A stretch of DNA of 64,000 bases, taken from NCBI GenBank assembly GCA_021464245.1, contig JADCRB010000006.1, positions 372,001-436,000 on the forward strand. Reading direction: 5' to 3'. The notes beneath the pieces were generated by a model. It was not told the origin of the DNA and ran no database searches. It saw nothing but the letters and a program-made list of their open reading frames with translations. Source of the stretch: Carallia brachiata (taxonomy: Eukaryota > Streptophyta > Magnoliopsida > Malpighiales > Rhizophoraceae). How positions within the stretch are numbered: the stretch's first letter is position 1; each line of letters starts with the position of its first letter. Positions 1-11,625 of this stretch are shown one piece after another. The position numbers were made by a program, and so were the translations under genes.

Positions 1-933
1 AGGGAGAATATCAAGGTTTTCAACCTCACCGGAATGGGTTGCAGTGCGAGTCTTATATCCGTCAATGTCGTTCAAAACATCTTCAAGACAAACAAGAATG
101 TCTACGCACTAGTTGTCACTTCCGAGTCCTTAAGCCCCAATTGGTATGCCGGCAACGACAGATCCATGATTCTTGCAAACTGCTTGTTCCGGTCAGGCGG
201 ATGCGCCATGCTTTTGACTAACAAAGGAGCACTGAAGCACCGTTCCATGTTCAAGCTGAAGTGCCTGGTCCGAACCCACCACGGTGCCAGAGACGAGTCG
301 TACGACTGCTGCATACAAAGAGAAGATGACCAAGGCCGCCTAGGTTTTCACCTCGGGAAGACTCTCCCAAAGGCAGCCACAAGGGCTTTTGTGGACAACC
401 TCAGGGAAATATCTCCCAAGATCTTGCCTGTAAGAGAGCTGCTCAGATTCATGGTCCTGACATTCATCAGAAAATGGACACAAACATCCAGCAAAGGCGG
501 AGGGACTGGTAATCATAAGACAGTGATCAATTTTAAGACAGGCGTTGATCACTTCTGCATCCACACGGGCGGCAAGGCAGTGATAGATGGGATCGGTCTG
601 AATCTCGACCTGTCCGAATATGATTTGGAGCCAGCGAGGATGACTCTGCACAGGTTTGGGAACACGTCAGCAAGTAGTCTTTGGTATGTGCTGGCATACA
701 TGGAAGCCAAAAGGAGGCTGAAGAAGGGAGATAGGGTTTTGATGATAAGCTTTGGTGCAGGCTTTAAATGCAACAGCTGCTTGTGGGAGGTCGTCAGGGA
801 CCTTGGTGATGGCAATAATGCTTGGAACGACTGCATTGATGACTACCCACCTCAGTCGTTGGCTAACCCATTCTTCGAGAAGTTTGGGTGGATCAACAAT
901 GAAGATCCAAGCACCTTTGTTGTTCCTCGCTGA
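1..933 (+). CDS. 3-ketoacyl-CoA synthase, 3' part (partial at window start)
   Basis: Condensing enzyme of the ER fatty-acid elongase. It joins malonyl-CoA to a long acyl-CoA in the first step of very-long-chain fatty acid synthesis for waxes, suberin and sphingolipids. The window opens inside the gene; frame 1 is open from base 1 to the TGA at 931-933 (310 residues, about the C-terminal 60% of a typical 460-530-residue enzyme). All three catalytic residues of the family are visible: the nucleophilic Cys in NLTGMGCSAS (codon 40-42), the His in CIHTGGKAVID (codon 562-564) and the Asn in HRFGNTSASSLWY (codon 661-663). The family block GDRVLMISFGAGFKCNS follows. No intron is seen, as is common in this family. 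The N-terminal membrane helices lie outside the window. The subfamily cannot be fixed from this part alone. Confidence 0.95.
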   Translation, partial: RENIKVFNLTGMGCSASLISVNVVQNIFKTNKNVYALVVTSESLSPNWYAGNDRSMILANCLFRSGGCAMLLTNKGALKHRSMFKLKCLVRTHHGARDESYDCCIQREDDQGRLGFHLGKTLPKAATRAFVDNLREISPKILPVRELLRFMVLTFIRKWTQTSSKGGGTGNHKTVINFKTGVDHFCIHTGGKAVIDGIGLNLDLSEYDLEPARMTLHRFGNTSASSLWYVLAYMEAKRRLKKGDRVLMISFGAGFKCNSCLWEVVRDLGDGNNAWNDCIDDYPPQSLANPFFEKFGWINNEDPSTFVVPR

Positions 934-3291
934 AATAAACAAAATAACAAGGTTCATGATTATTTCTTAGAAAAAATGTTACTTAATTAAGGTCATATTT
1001 TTAGTTGTCTCTCTTTTTTTCTATGAGCACCAGAAGATTTTTTTGTTCGAAATTTTATCGACTATAACGAGACATTGATTTTTTATAACTATCATAATAC
1101 CTTTTTTAATAAAAAAAAAATAAGTTTGTTAAAAAAGTATCAAAGTGATTACAAAAATTCGAAATTTCGTTGCATTCGGGCAAAATTTTGGATAAAAAAT
1201 TTCTGGTGCTCTGCTTTTTTTTATTTGTTTTATTTTCTTTCAATCATAACGGTGGCCTTCCTTGTTTCTGTATTTTATTTTATTTTTGGAAAATTTGTTC
1301 AATATTGGATTTCATAACCCGATAATTAAGTTGTGCTGCTGCTTCCAGCAGGCTGGTGAGGTTCTTTCGTTATACTTTTTTTAATATTATGGAATGGAGG
1401 GGTGTATGTGTTTCATTTTTTCTTTACCTTTTCTTTTGGTTTCACAGTGCTGTTCGTTTTGAGTATTTCCACCTCGTTTGTTAAAACTTAAAATTCGAAT
1501 ATCCTGTTTTATACAATCTCTTTCACCAATAGTTCGTGACTGGTTGGTGGATTGGACTGGACATTTGGGGGATAATGAAAGAAAGGTCCACTTGGCGGGT
1601 AATGGAAAAAGGAAAACATTTATCACCAAATAAAAAGTTGCACGAAAGTTTTTATAATAGACCTATTGTTATAATTTGTATAATATAATAATAACATATA
1701 GAATGTAAATAATAATAATATATTTTTGTTTTATATTTTATTAATATTATTATATAAATTATGATAATTATTTTATTTTGAACACTTGTTAGTCTAATTT
1801 TTGTCTGGCCTTGTAACAGATTTTAAAAAAAAAATTGCAACGCTTTCATGCACTGTCCCCCAACACATGGTGTCGAGCAATAGTTATGATTGTCTGGAAC
1901 ATGAATATTAATAGGCCATTAACTGCAGACACAGTAAAGGGCCCATTAATACTGGGGAAGCAAGGGGGTCTTTTGTCACTTTTATGAATGAAGAGAGCAA
2001 TAGATCCCCGTCCTTTTTATTAGCTTTCATGGATGAAATCTCACATCTATCACCTACAAGGGCTTACCAACGTTTGTGAGATCACCTCTTACTGGCTTAA
2101 GTTTTGAGGGACATTAATTTGATGTGTTTCTGTACGAACATGATCCTATGTAATCTTGTTTTTACCCACAAAATCTGACACCACAATGATTTCTGTTATT
2201 TTAAATAAACTTTATTTAAATTTACAGCATAATTAGATATTTTCAGGTAAAGTGTTTAATTTTTGTTTTGGGATAAATATATTTATTATTTTTTAAATAA
2301 ATATTAATATTTTTAAAATATAAAAATAATAAATATTTTAAAAGTATCAATTTTTTTAAAAATAATAATTTTAATTTTAATTGAAATAAAATTTGACACA
2401 TCATATATCGGGAAATTAACTTTTTTTTCTTAAATTTAATGCGTCATTTATTTCTTTATGTTATTAGAAATTGGTTCGTCTTCCAATCTACATCTGGCAT
2501 CTCTGTACTCTCTGTCTGTTCATTATACAGTAAGTCACCAAGTGCTGACGAGATTTAATGCTCTTGGTTCAAGTTTCATTGTACAGAGTACGTGTCATGG
2601 TGTGTTAAAAGTGAAAAAAGTCCAAATCAAACTAAATATCGAAATATAATTAGAGCATAGGGAGTGAACCCGAAATTTAAATGTCCGAATTTATGTTCGA
2701 TTAAAATGGAAATATTTTTTTTAATTACAATTATATTTTATAATAAAAATAAAATAATGAGATATATTTATTTTTTTATTACAAAAAATTTTACTTGAAT
2801 AACAAAAAAGAAGTTTGTACCTTTTTTTTATACAATTAAGGACCTGACCTAGTTTACAATTTATGTCAAATTCACCATTTACTGGCTTTGTTGTCTGGGT
2901 AGATATACCACTGGATTGATAGTTTGGTAGTAATGTGATATAATTTTTTTAACAATTAATTGAATTTTAGTCTTTATAACGATACTTCTCTCAAATAAAA
3001 CAAAATTTAAATGTGAGTATAGTATTAAAATCTATATTTATTAATAAATTCAACAATATTTTAATTGAAGGGTCTACTTTATAAAGGAGATTAAATAATA
3101 ATATTTAATAAGTGATCTTAACTTTGACTCCAAATATGTTGACCAATATATTTTCAATATACTTTTTTTTTTTTTTATCCAAAACGTTTAGGTAGCTTGA
3201 TAAAATTGTGGCTTCGAAGACTTTATTTGGCAAAATGTTTGACCGAAGTACTCATACCAGTCCAAGATTTGGACTTAACTCTTTTTCTACA

Positions 3292-3341
<50 letters not shown>

Positions 3342-6300
3342 AGTATATAAATCATTATATATATGAACTGAGACTGAAAGTTATCTATTATGTCTTTATT
3401 CAATTTTTTCCATAAAGAAAACTCACTATCCAATTATTATTGAAACCGAATGGTTCTCCTTCATATTTGGTCTCGGTATTAACGAATATTAAACCTAATA
3501 CAACGTTATACAAATTAACTCACTTTGTGGGAAAAGTGACGGCAATGGATTCGAACTCAAGCTAATGTAGGGACAGACTCACTGACTTATCACTAAATTA
3601 TCACCATAAGTGATAAGTGATAGATTTAGATTTAATAAATCCACCAAAAATAAAATAAAAGATGAGAAGAACCAAAAACAACCCCATATATATACCTCTA
3701 AGTTTTTATTTTTTTTATTTTTTTGTGAGATCAAATATACCTCTAAGTTAGTAAAACCACCATGCCTGCTCGTTGGCCTAGTCATCGTCGGATTTGATTA
3801 AAGCTATGCAAGCTAAGCTAGATCCACCCATACTATTTACATTAGTCACTTAAGGGAGCCATTTGGGGTGATCCTAGTGGCTGTTACGGATCAAATGGAA
3901 TTAGAGAGACATTGTTAATTATTATCGGCCAGAATTTCTCGGCTTATTGTTAATTATTGTCGGATTTGTTAATTATTAATTATTGTTAATCGTCTAGACT
4001 CGCTGTCTAGGCAGTTGAACCCACTGAAAACAACCTACGTAACTACATTAAGGAAAGATGACGTGCGTAATTGTTTATAAAGTTTGACAATTAAGTTCCT
4101 TGTACATGCTGGTAACATGACCTTGGATATATCCGTTGAAACAGTCACATATGGTGAATCTGAGGTAAGGCACTTTTGTAATGTGGGGAACACCTTCAAT
4201 TAGAGTGACAGGCTAGAAAGGTAATATGTGTTCATGTGCCATGTTGCAGGATGACAACGGCGGCATTTATTCGCCGCCTCAATTTGACAACCATTTTGGT
4301 TGCTGATTTTATATCTCTATTCATTGCACAGTTATTGCAGTTGTCCATAAGGTGAAGTTGGCCGACCCATTGATTGCTTAGTGCATATATTTGGAGATTG
4401 CCTATTGCATATATCTAAGTAAATCCGATGAGATTTTCAAGTAGTGATTAATATTGGAAAATCTGAGAACTTGGTTTAGATTCAAGTTTTATTCCTATGA
4501 TTGTTGGAATCAGATGATGAGTTAACAAACTAAGGAAATTTCAGAGAAATGATGGAGTGAAATATCATACCGCCTTGAAAAAACTTATAATTCGATGTCT
4601 TAAAATTCTTTAATAATATGGTGTAAAAAATCTCATTTCTAGAGATTGCTCTCCTATTTTGGGCTTAAACTCGCAAATTCTGCCCAGATGAGAGTGATGT
4701 GCCAAAAAGAGTCAAAATCACAAATGCAACCGGTGAAAGTACGTGATCTCCGTATCATTGCTATGGCAAGGACAAACCAAAATGGTCAGGCAACGTGAAG
4801 ATATAAAAGCTCAATAAAATCCAAAGCTTGAAATGAACATATGAACTCAAAGAAGCCAAACATTGGAGGAAAAAAAAGGGCAGAGTTGATATATATATAT
4901 GAATCTTGTATTTACAAAATCAAATTATTGCATATGTTATAGTGAATCAGCTCGTGTGTTAGATTCTAATTAACCTAATTTTAACTTTATTAAACTCAAT
5001 AATATCACACAATAAAATGAAAAATATACTCACGAATATAAATCACACGTATTTATATATTAACAATTATTAAAATTCTAATTCTACTTAAATATTAAAA
5101 ATAGACTAAACAACCAACTTCTATTCAAACAATAATTAAACAGTAAATCTAGATTAACTTTAACATCGTACACTTTAATCGCAATCCATGTTCAAAGTGT
5201 CGACGCTTGCCCCACAACCACAAAATGTAATTATATGCACAAGATGTTTTTGTATATTTTTTTTCAATACTGGCAAATGATTGACATTCGATATAGGTAG
5301 TCTTTTTTTTTTTTGTGACCTATATAATTTTAGATCAAACAGTTCTATTTTATTATTATTTTGTTAACTTGATCTCATTTAAATATTTTGTTTTGACTTA
5401 CATTTGATATTAAATTATTTTGATTCATTTTAAATAAGTCAAATTAAAAAAATCTACGAATGATTGTTGTCTCTCTTACTCGCTATTTAAAAAGATGCTT
5501 AAAATAAATTATTTAAAGAAAGTTGTAAAGCTGTTCATTATCATTGTAAGAAATACAGAACATTTTTTTTTTTGGTCAATAATATATCGCGGAAAGGCCA
5601 CACCAGAGATAACCTTTGACAAAAGCTTAACAACCCCAGGAGGAGACTATTGGTAAATCAACGGATCAGCATCACATAAAATGGGGATAGCTGCCAAGAA
5701 ATCAGAGATCCTATTGCAAAGAAAAATGGGGAGGCCACACTAGAGAACATGTTTTTCTGGTAGAAGGAAGGTCCTCGGACCCAGTCATTTGCTAACAGGC
5801 CATGTGACAGTGTTGCGTATGCAAATCCCTCAAAAGCCCTAATCAAAAGTCAAAACAAAGAGGCAAAATAGCGAAAGACGGTTTACAGGCTTACAAGGGC
5901 CGGTTTGGAGCGTTATAAATAAACTTTTGAACCAAGGGGAATCCTGTTTGACAGCAATTGTCGGATCTCGATCCTTTCGTAATTAAAATTCACGAGGCAG
6001 TATGAACAGATCGTTATAAGAAGAGTTGTCAGGTTACAGGTTTTAGAGCCAATCTCTATTAAGATGTTTCGCTACTTTAAATATACACTTACAGAATTTG
6101 TTATTTTAATTCAAGTAATACTTTTCATTGAGATTCTACTAAGATATTCAGTGAGTCTAAATATACGGTTATAGAGTTTGCTCCTCCAATATCATTGAGA
6201 TATTACGTTCTAATTTTAAGAAAAATGTATAATTTTTTTTTCTTTTGTCTATAGAAGAGGTACCAATTCATCATTGCAGAGTCAGTAAATAAGAAAAAGT

Positions 6301-7041
6301 ACTGAAATTCGAATATTAAACCTATAAGTTGAAAAATACACCTTTAATCAATTTAATTAAAGTGAATTCTCAAAATTTATAAAAATAATAAAAAATTTAC
6401 ACGTATTACTTTCTAATTAAAATAAAAATGAACCAATGAAATTCCTGTTCTATTTGGGGCCATGTAATCGATGACGGCCCACATTAATCAGAAAGGCTTC
6501 TCCTGTTTTATACATCGAAGCATCATCGATAGCTAACGTCTAACGGAATATTGGGCTGGAACTTTTCCATAAGTTGGAGGACGACACTTTCTGGATTCTA
6601 GGCTTAGCATGACCTCCACCCATCGTTATATTTTTTATATTAAAGTCTTAGACTATCCAATCTGCGAGAGCAAACCACCTACTTAAAGCAGACCAACAAG
6701 CATTGGGCCTCCACCTGTGGGACTCGGTCAAAATTGACATAAAAGTTTTTTTTTCGTTTTCCATTTTTAAATATATCAAACTATTTGTTGTTTTCAACAC
6801 CTAAAACTTTTTGTTGTTTGTTTGAGATAATATTAAGTTTCAAGACTTTAGGGTTTGGGTTTTCAAGACACTCAAATTTTGAGTGGTCAATTTTTTTTTA
6901 TTGTTCATGAAATGAATTTAGAATTATATCGGTAACGCTTATTAAATATTTCAGATTTGCTTATTTAAATATTTAATATAGATATTTCGATTTACCTAAC
7001 AAAATAATTTTACGTAATTTTTTCTAGATTACGCCTGAAAG
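934..7041. other. AT-rich intergenic region, no gene seen
   Basis: About 6 kb after the ketoacyl-CoA synthase stop. I find no protein resembling a known family, no splice-consistent exon chain and no tRNA or rRNA. The DNA is mostly A/T homopolymer-rich sequence with one (TA)n tract near 3.3 kb. The short open frames at 1075-1317, 1387-1629, 2458-2649, 3579-3801 and 5658-5846 are low-complexity or have no recognisable content. A sequence resembling a tRNA T-loop (GGATTCGAACTC near 3548) suggests an old SINE, but this is too weak to call. Confidence 0.6.
3301..3339. repeat. (TA)n microsatellite
   Basis: About 19 uninterrupted TA units directly after a run of A. A simple-sequence repeat, probably polymorphic in length. 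Confidence 0.95.
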
Positions 7042-7250
7042 TAATTTTGTTAATTAAAATTTAAGTCTAGATTTCACCTAATTTTGTGTTTTTGGCCATG
7101 TACCACTGAATCGAGTTGGGCAAGGTTTCTCCGGTATAAAACCTCCAGAATTGTTAAGAGTCAAGATTTTGACATACAAAATAAATCATGATCGAATTGT
7201 ATCAGTGCAATAATGGGTACATCTGTATCGGTCTCCATTTTCGTTCGAGT
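7042..7250 (+). repeat. Direct repeat, left copy (about 210 bp)
   Basis: This segment is repeated in the same orientation at 10039-10261 with moderate divergence. Shared landmarks in order are TAATTTTGTTAA, CATGTACCA, GAGTTGGG / AAGTTGGG, GTATAAAACC, GACATACAAAATAAA and ATAATGGGTAC. The pair encloses the pyrimidine-rich elements at 7365-9700. The right copy lies just upstream of the Nudix hydrolase gene, so the pair may be a duplicated promoter-proximal segment. Coordinates are approximate at the edges. Confidence 0.8.
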
Positions 7251-7364
7251 ATCCAATGTAGATATTTTGGTTTACTTGATAAAGTAATCCCACACAATCT
7301 TGTTTGGGAGAGAGGATTTGGTGTAGGGAAGAAAAAATGAGAATGAAAAACTAAAACTTCCTAG

Positions 7365-8602
7365 GGTCCGTTTGCAATGGATTTTATTTTCTATTTTCTG
7401 TTTATTTTTTACAAAAAAAAACAGAAAACATGTTTGGTATTGATTTTATTTTCTATTTTTTGTTGAAATTTTAAAAGTGTTTCTCAAAAAAAAAAAAAAA
7501 AAGGAAAAATAATAAAAACTAACTTTCTAATTTTATTCTTCACTTTTTTTTTCTATACTTTCGCTTACAACATTTTCTTTCTCTATCTATTCTCTTTACC
7601 ATATCTCTCTTTACTCATCCTCTCTCTATCCCTCTATATCTTTTCTCTCACTACTCTTTCTCTCTCTACTCATTCTCTCTCTACTCTCTCTCTCCCTTTT
7701 CTATCTCGACCATTCTCTCTCTACCCTCTCTCTCTCTATTTTCTCTCTCTACTCATTCTCTCTCTACCCTCTCTCTCCTTTTCTATCTCTATCATTCTCT
7801 CTCTACCCTCTCTCCCCTTTTTCTATCTCCACCATTCTCTCTCTACCCTCTCTCTCTTTTCTCTCTCTACTTATTCTTGCTCTACCTCTTTTTCCTTTTT
7901 CTCTTTCTACCATTCTCTCTACTAATTTTCCCTCAACCATTCTCTATACTCATTCTCTCTATACCCACTCTCTCTCATTTTCTCTCTCTACCATTCTCTC
8001 TCTCTTTTCTTTCTTACTCTATCATCTCTCTACTCGTTCTCGCTCTCTCTCTCTCTTTTCTCTCTACCATTCGCTGTCTATCCAGATTCTCTCTCCTTTC
8101 TGTCGACCCACATTCTCTCTCTTTTTCTCGCTCTACTATTATCTCTCTACCCTCTCTCTCTCTCCTTTTTTCTCTAGTCATTCTCTCTCTACCCAGACCT
8201 CTCGTTTTTCTTATTTACCATTCTCTCTACTCATTCTCTCTACTCTTCTCTCTCTACCCTCTCTCTCTTGTTCTCTCTACTATCTGGTTACTCATTCTTT
8301 CTCAACCCTCTCTCTTTTTGTCATTCTCTCTACTCATTCTCTTTCTTCTCTCTTTCCTCTCTTTTTTCTCTCTCTACTCATTCTCTCTCTACCCTCTCTC
8401 TCTCTCTCTCCCCCCTTTTTTCTCTCTATATTTATATTATTTTTATCATTTCTCTCACTATCCTTTTTCTATCTATTTTTTTATTCTTATAAAAAAAAAA
8501 TAAAAATTGACAGTAATAAATACAAAAATTCAGCAAACAGTAACAATTAAAAATAGAAAATGAAAAATAGAAATAAAAACTGACATCGTCTCCAAACGGG
8601 CC
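7365..8602. mobile_element. Pyrimidine-rich TIR element A (1.24 kb, non-autonomous)
   Basis: The element begins GGTCCGTTTG and ends CAAACGGGCC, terminal inverted repeats that match at 9 of 10 positions. It is flanked on both sides by the 5-bp sequence CCTAG (7360-7364 and 8603-8607), a plausible target-site duplication. The inverted similarity extends inward through imperfect T-rich/A-rich arms. The interior (about 7560-8470) is almost pure C/T on this strand, built of irregular CTCTCTCTACC and CTCATTCTCTC units. The long open frame across it (7877-8503) reads only Leu/Ser/Phe and is a composition artefact. I see no transposase. The superfamily is uncertain. Confidence 0.7.
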
Positions 8603-8607
8603 CCTAG

Positions 8608-9700
8608 TTTTTCGATTTTATTTTTCATTTTTTTTCTATACTTTCTCTTACAACATTTTTTTTCTCTATCTATCCTCTTTACCATATCTCTCTTTACTCA
8701 TCCTCTCTCTATCCCTCTATATCTTTTCTCTCACTACTCTTTCTCTCTCTACTCATTCTCTCTCTACCCTCTCTCTCTTTTCTATCTCTACCATTCTCTC
8801 TCTACCCTCTCTCTCTATTTTCTCTCTCTACTCATTCTCTCTCTACCCTCTCTCTCCTTTTTCTATCTCTATCATTCTCTCTCTACCCTCTCTCCCCTTT
8901 TTCTATCTCTACCATTCTCTCTCTACCCTCTCTCTCTTTTGTCTCTCTACTCATTCTTATTCTACCATCTTTCTCCTTTTTCTCTTTCTACCATTCTCTC
9001 TACTAATTCTCCCTCTAGCCACTCTCTCTCTCTCTCCCCTTGTTCTCCCACAACCATTCTCTCTACTCATTCCCTCTATACCCACTCTCTCTCTCATTTT
9101 TCTCTCTCTGCCATTCTCTCTTCTTTTTCTTGCTCTATCATTCTCTCTACTCGTTCTCTCTCTCTCTTATTCTCTATACCATTCTCTGTTTACCTAGATT
9201 CTCTCTCCTTTCTGTCTACCCACATTCTCTCTCCTTTTTCTTGCTCTACTATTATCTCTCTACCCCCTCTCTCTCCTTTTTCTCTCTCTAGTCATTCTTT
9301 CTCTACCCAGACTCTCTCTCTTTTTTCTTGTTTTGCCATTTTCTCTACTCATTCTCTCTTTACCCTCTCTCTCTCATTTTTCTCTCTCTACTATTCTGTT
9401 TACTCATTCTTTCTCAACCCTTTCTCTTTCTGTCATTCTCTCTACTCATTCTCTTTCTTCTCTCTTTCTCTCTCCTTTTTCTCTATCTACCCTCTTTCTC
9501 TCTCTCTCTCTCCCCCCCTTTTTTCTCTCTATTTTTATATTTTTTTTACCATTTCTCTCACTATCCTTTTTCTATCTATTTTTTTATTCTTATAGAAATA
9601 AAATAAAAATTGACAGTAATAAACACAAAATTTAACAAACAGCAGAAACTAAAAATAAAAAATTAAAAAAAAAAAAACTGACAACGTCTCCAAACGGCAC
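8608..9700. mobile_element. Pyrimidine-rich element B, tandem partial copy of element A
   Basis: Aligns in the same orientation with element A from TTCTATACTTTC onward, through the same order of C/T blocks, to an A-rich 3' arm (TTGACAGTAATAAA) and the end GTCTCCAAACGGCAC. It lacks the 5' terminal repeat seen in element A, so it looks like a second, truncated copy made by tandem duplication or nested insertion. The open frames in it (8939-9595 and others) are low-complexity and not genes. Confidence 0.7.
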
Positions 9701-10038
9701 TTTAGTTAATAAAAGGAACAAATGAGACAAAAACATAGAAACCAAGGATTTTCCCTTGGCCCCACGTTTTAACAATCCCTCAATTTTTGGGCGGACAAAG
9801 CAAGGGACAAAGCACCAGCCGCCTCCCACTTTATATATATATATTAACTTTTTTATTAATTTATCATGATATCTTTTAATTTATTTTTTAAATATTATTT
9901 TTTAAAAATATAATTAATAACACTATTTTTTTTTCATTTTTTTATTATTTATTTATTTTTAAATACAATATTTCTCTTCTTCACTTTTTTTTTTCCTAAA
10001 CAAAGGGTAAAGGGTAAGGCACCACCATTGCTTGCAGA

Positions 10039-10261
10039 TAATTTTGTTAATCCAAATTTAAGTCAATAGATTTCAGGTAATTTTGTATTCAGGTTATTTG
10101 GGTCTCGGCACATGTACCATTGATTCAAGTTGGGTTTTCTCCTGTATAAAACCACCAGAATTGTGAAATTGCAAGATTTGGACATACAAAATAAATTATG
10201 ATCGGGCAGTATCAATGCGATAATGGGTACGTCTAAATCTTTTTCAATTTTCATTATCTAG
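10039..10261 (+). repeat. Direct repeat, right copy (about 220 bp)
   Basis: Partner of 7042-7250 in the same orientation. It ends about 260 bases before the start codon of the Nudix hydrolase gene, so it may contribute to that promoter. It contains GTATAAAACC at about 10143, a TATA-like string that is also present in the left copy. Confidence 0.8.
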
Positions 10262-10521
10262 TACGATCGACGTGTTCCTCGATGACTTTTGCTGTAAAAG
10301 TTGATAACTTAATTGACAATTAACATCGTTTGTCGGAAAGGCGAAGCTTCGGACCTACAATTTCAATTCCCTGTTTGAAACGGAAACACAAGCTCTGAAA
10401 ATTGCAGAAATATTCTTTCTGGCAAGCTAGATCCAAAACGAGACAGAGAAAATAACCTGGTACCCTTTTCTTACGTTGGTTGGGTACTTTTGTCGAACAG
10501 TTGGTGCTCAAGATAGTTTCA

Positions 10522-11578
10522 ATGGAGAAACCAGACTACAAGCTTCTGCTCTCTCTGTCCATCTGGTTTCTCACCTTCTCAGGTTCTTTCCTTTTGTGTT
10601 TATTTTTAATTATTTCCTGTCTGTTATCAATCATCGTCGATGTATGAAATTATATGTTAGATTCAGTTATGACTCAGTATACTTTTGGGTCAAAGGTATC
10701 TGTGATTTTCGATCAAACTTACGACAGAATTCCCCATCCAGACGTCGAATTAGAGAACTCCATTGCTGAGGTTAGTGGATTACCTATGTTGGGTTTGGAA
10801 TGATTGCATTGTTTAATTTTGAATTCTGCATTGGGTATCATTGTATTGTGTGCTGAAAGTAGTGGGTTATTTATGAGGAACTTGAAATACCTTGCTGTGG
10901 ATTTCTCCTTCCATTTGCGGTTAGCGCATTCGTTGGATGTTGATGGAGCTAAAAGTATTGAGTGTTTGAACTTTTAGGAATGTCTGGTGAATGGCCGTAG
11001 TGAAGTTATTATCTATTATGTCGCATCAATGTGAAATGCAGTGTAAAGAATTTTGATATCGATAGATTTCAGAAGCTGATGATTATTTTTGGTCTTTTTT
11101 AATTTGCTTTTCTTCATTGCTCTTGTCAGATATGGGATCAGAAGGTCCACAAGAATAAATCTTTGTTTAATGGAAAAAAGTTCCGGGTATGTTGGTCTCC
11201 TTCAGCTATCAAATCTTTGTCAAAGTATACAATTTTATTAAGTGTGAATGAATAATCATGATTCTCACATTATGATCTGGTGATATGTTGTTTAACTACC
11301 CAACGTTACCTGGTTTACGTACTATTTAGTGTTTAAACTGTTGGAAGAGCAATAGATCTCTTCTAATTAGTTAAAGCAGCAAACCAAAAATGAGCTGCAG
11401 CATGCAAATTGTTGAGGGCTTGCATGTGTATGATCTGTTTTGTCTTCTAATGAATTTGTTATTGTGCATCTATTTCTTCGACTTTAAATTTACAGTATGG
11501 AGGGTACACTCTGCAAAGTGGAGACAGACCTGACCAAGAATCTCATGTATTCCTCCACCTTGGTTTGACAGATTATAG

Positions 11579-11625
<47 letters not shown>

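Noticed and set aside
7877..9635. Long open frames of 200 or more residues made of Leu, Ser, Phe
   Set aside because: They are readings of the C/T-only interior of the pyrimidine-rich elements, open in several overlapping frames at once, with no domain.
10005..10020. AAAGGGTAAAGGGTAAGG, resembling a plant telomere repeat
   Set aside because: Only about two units and not the exact TTTAGGG period; too short for an interstitial telomere.
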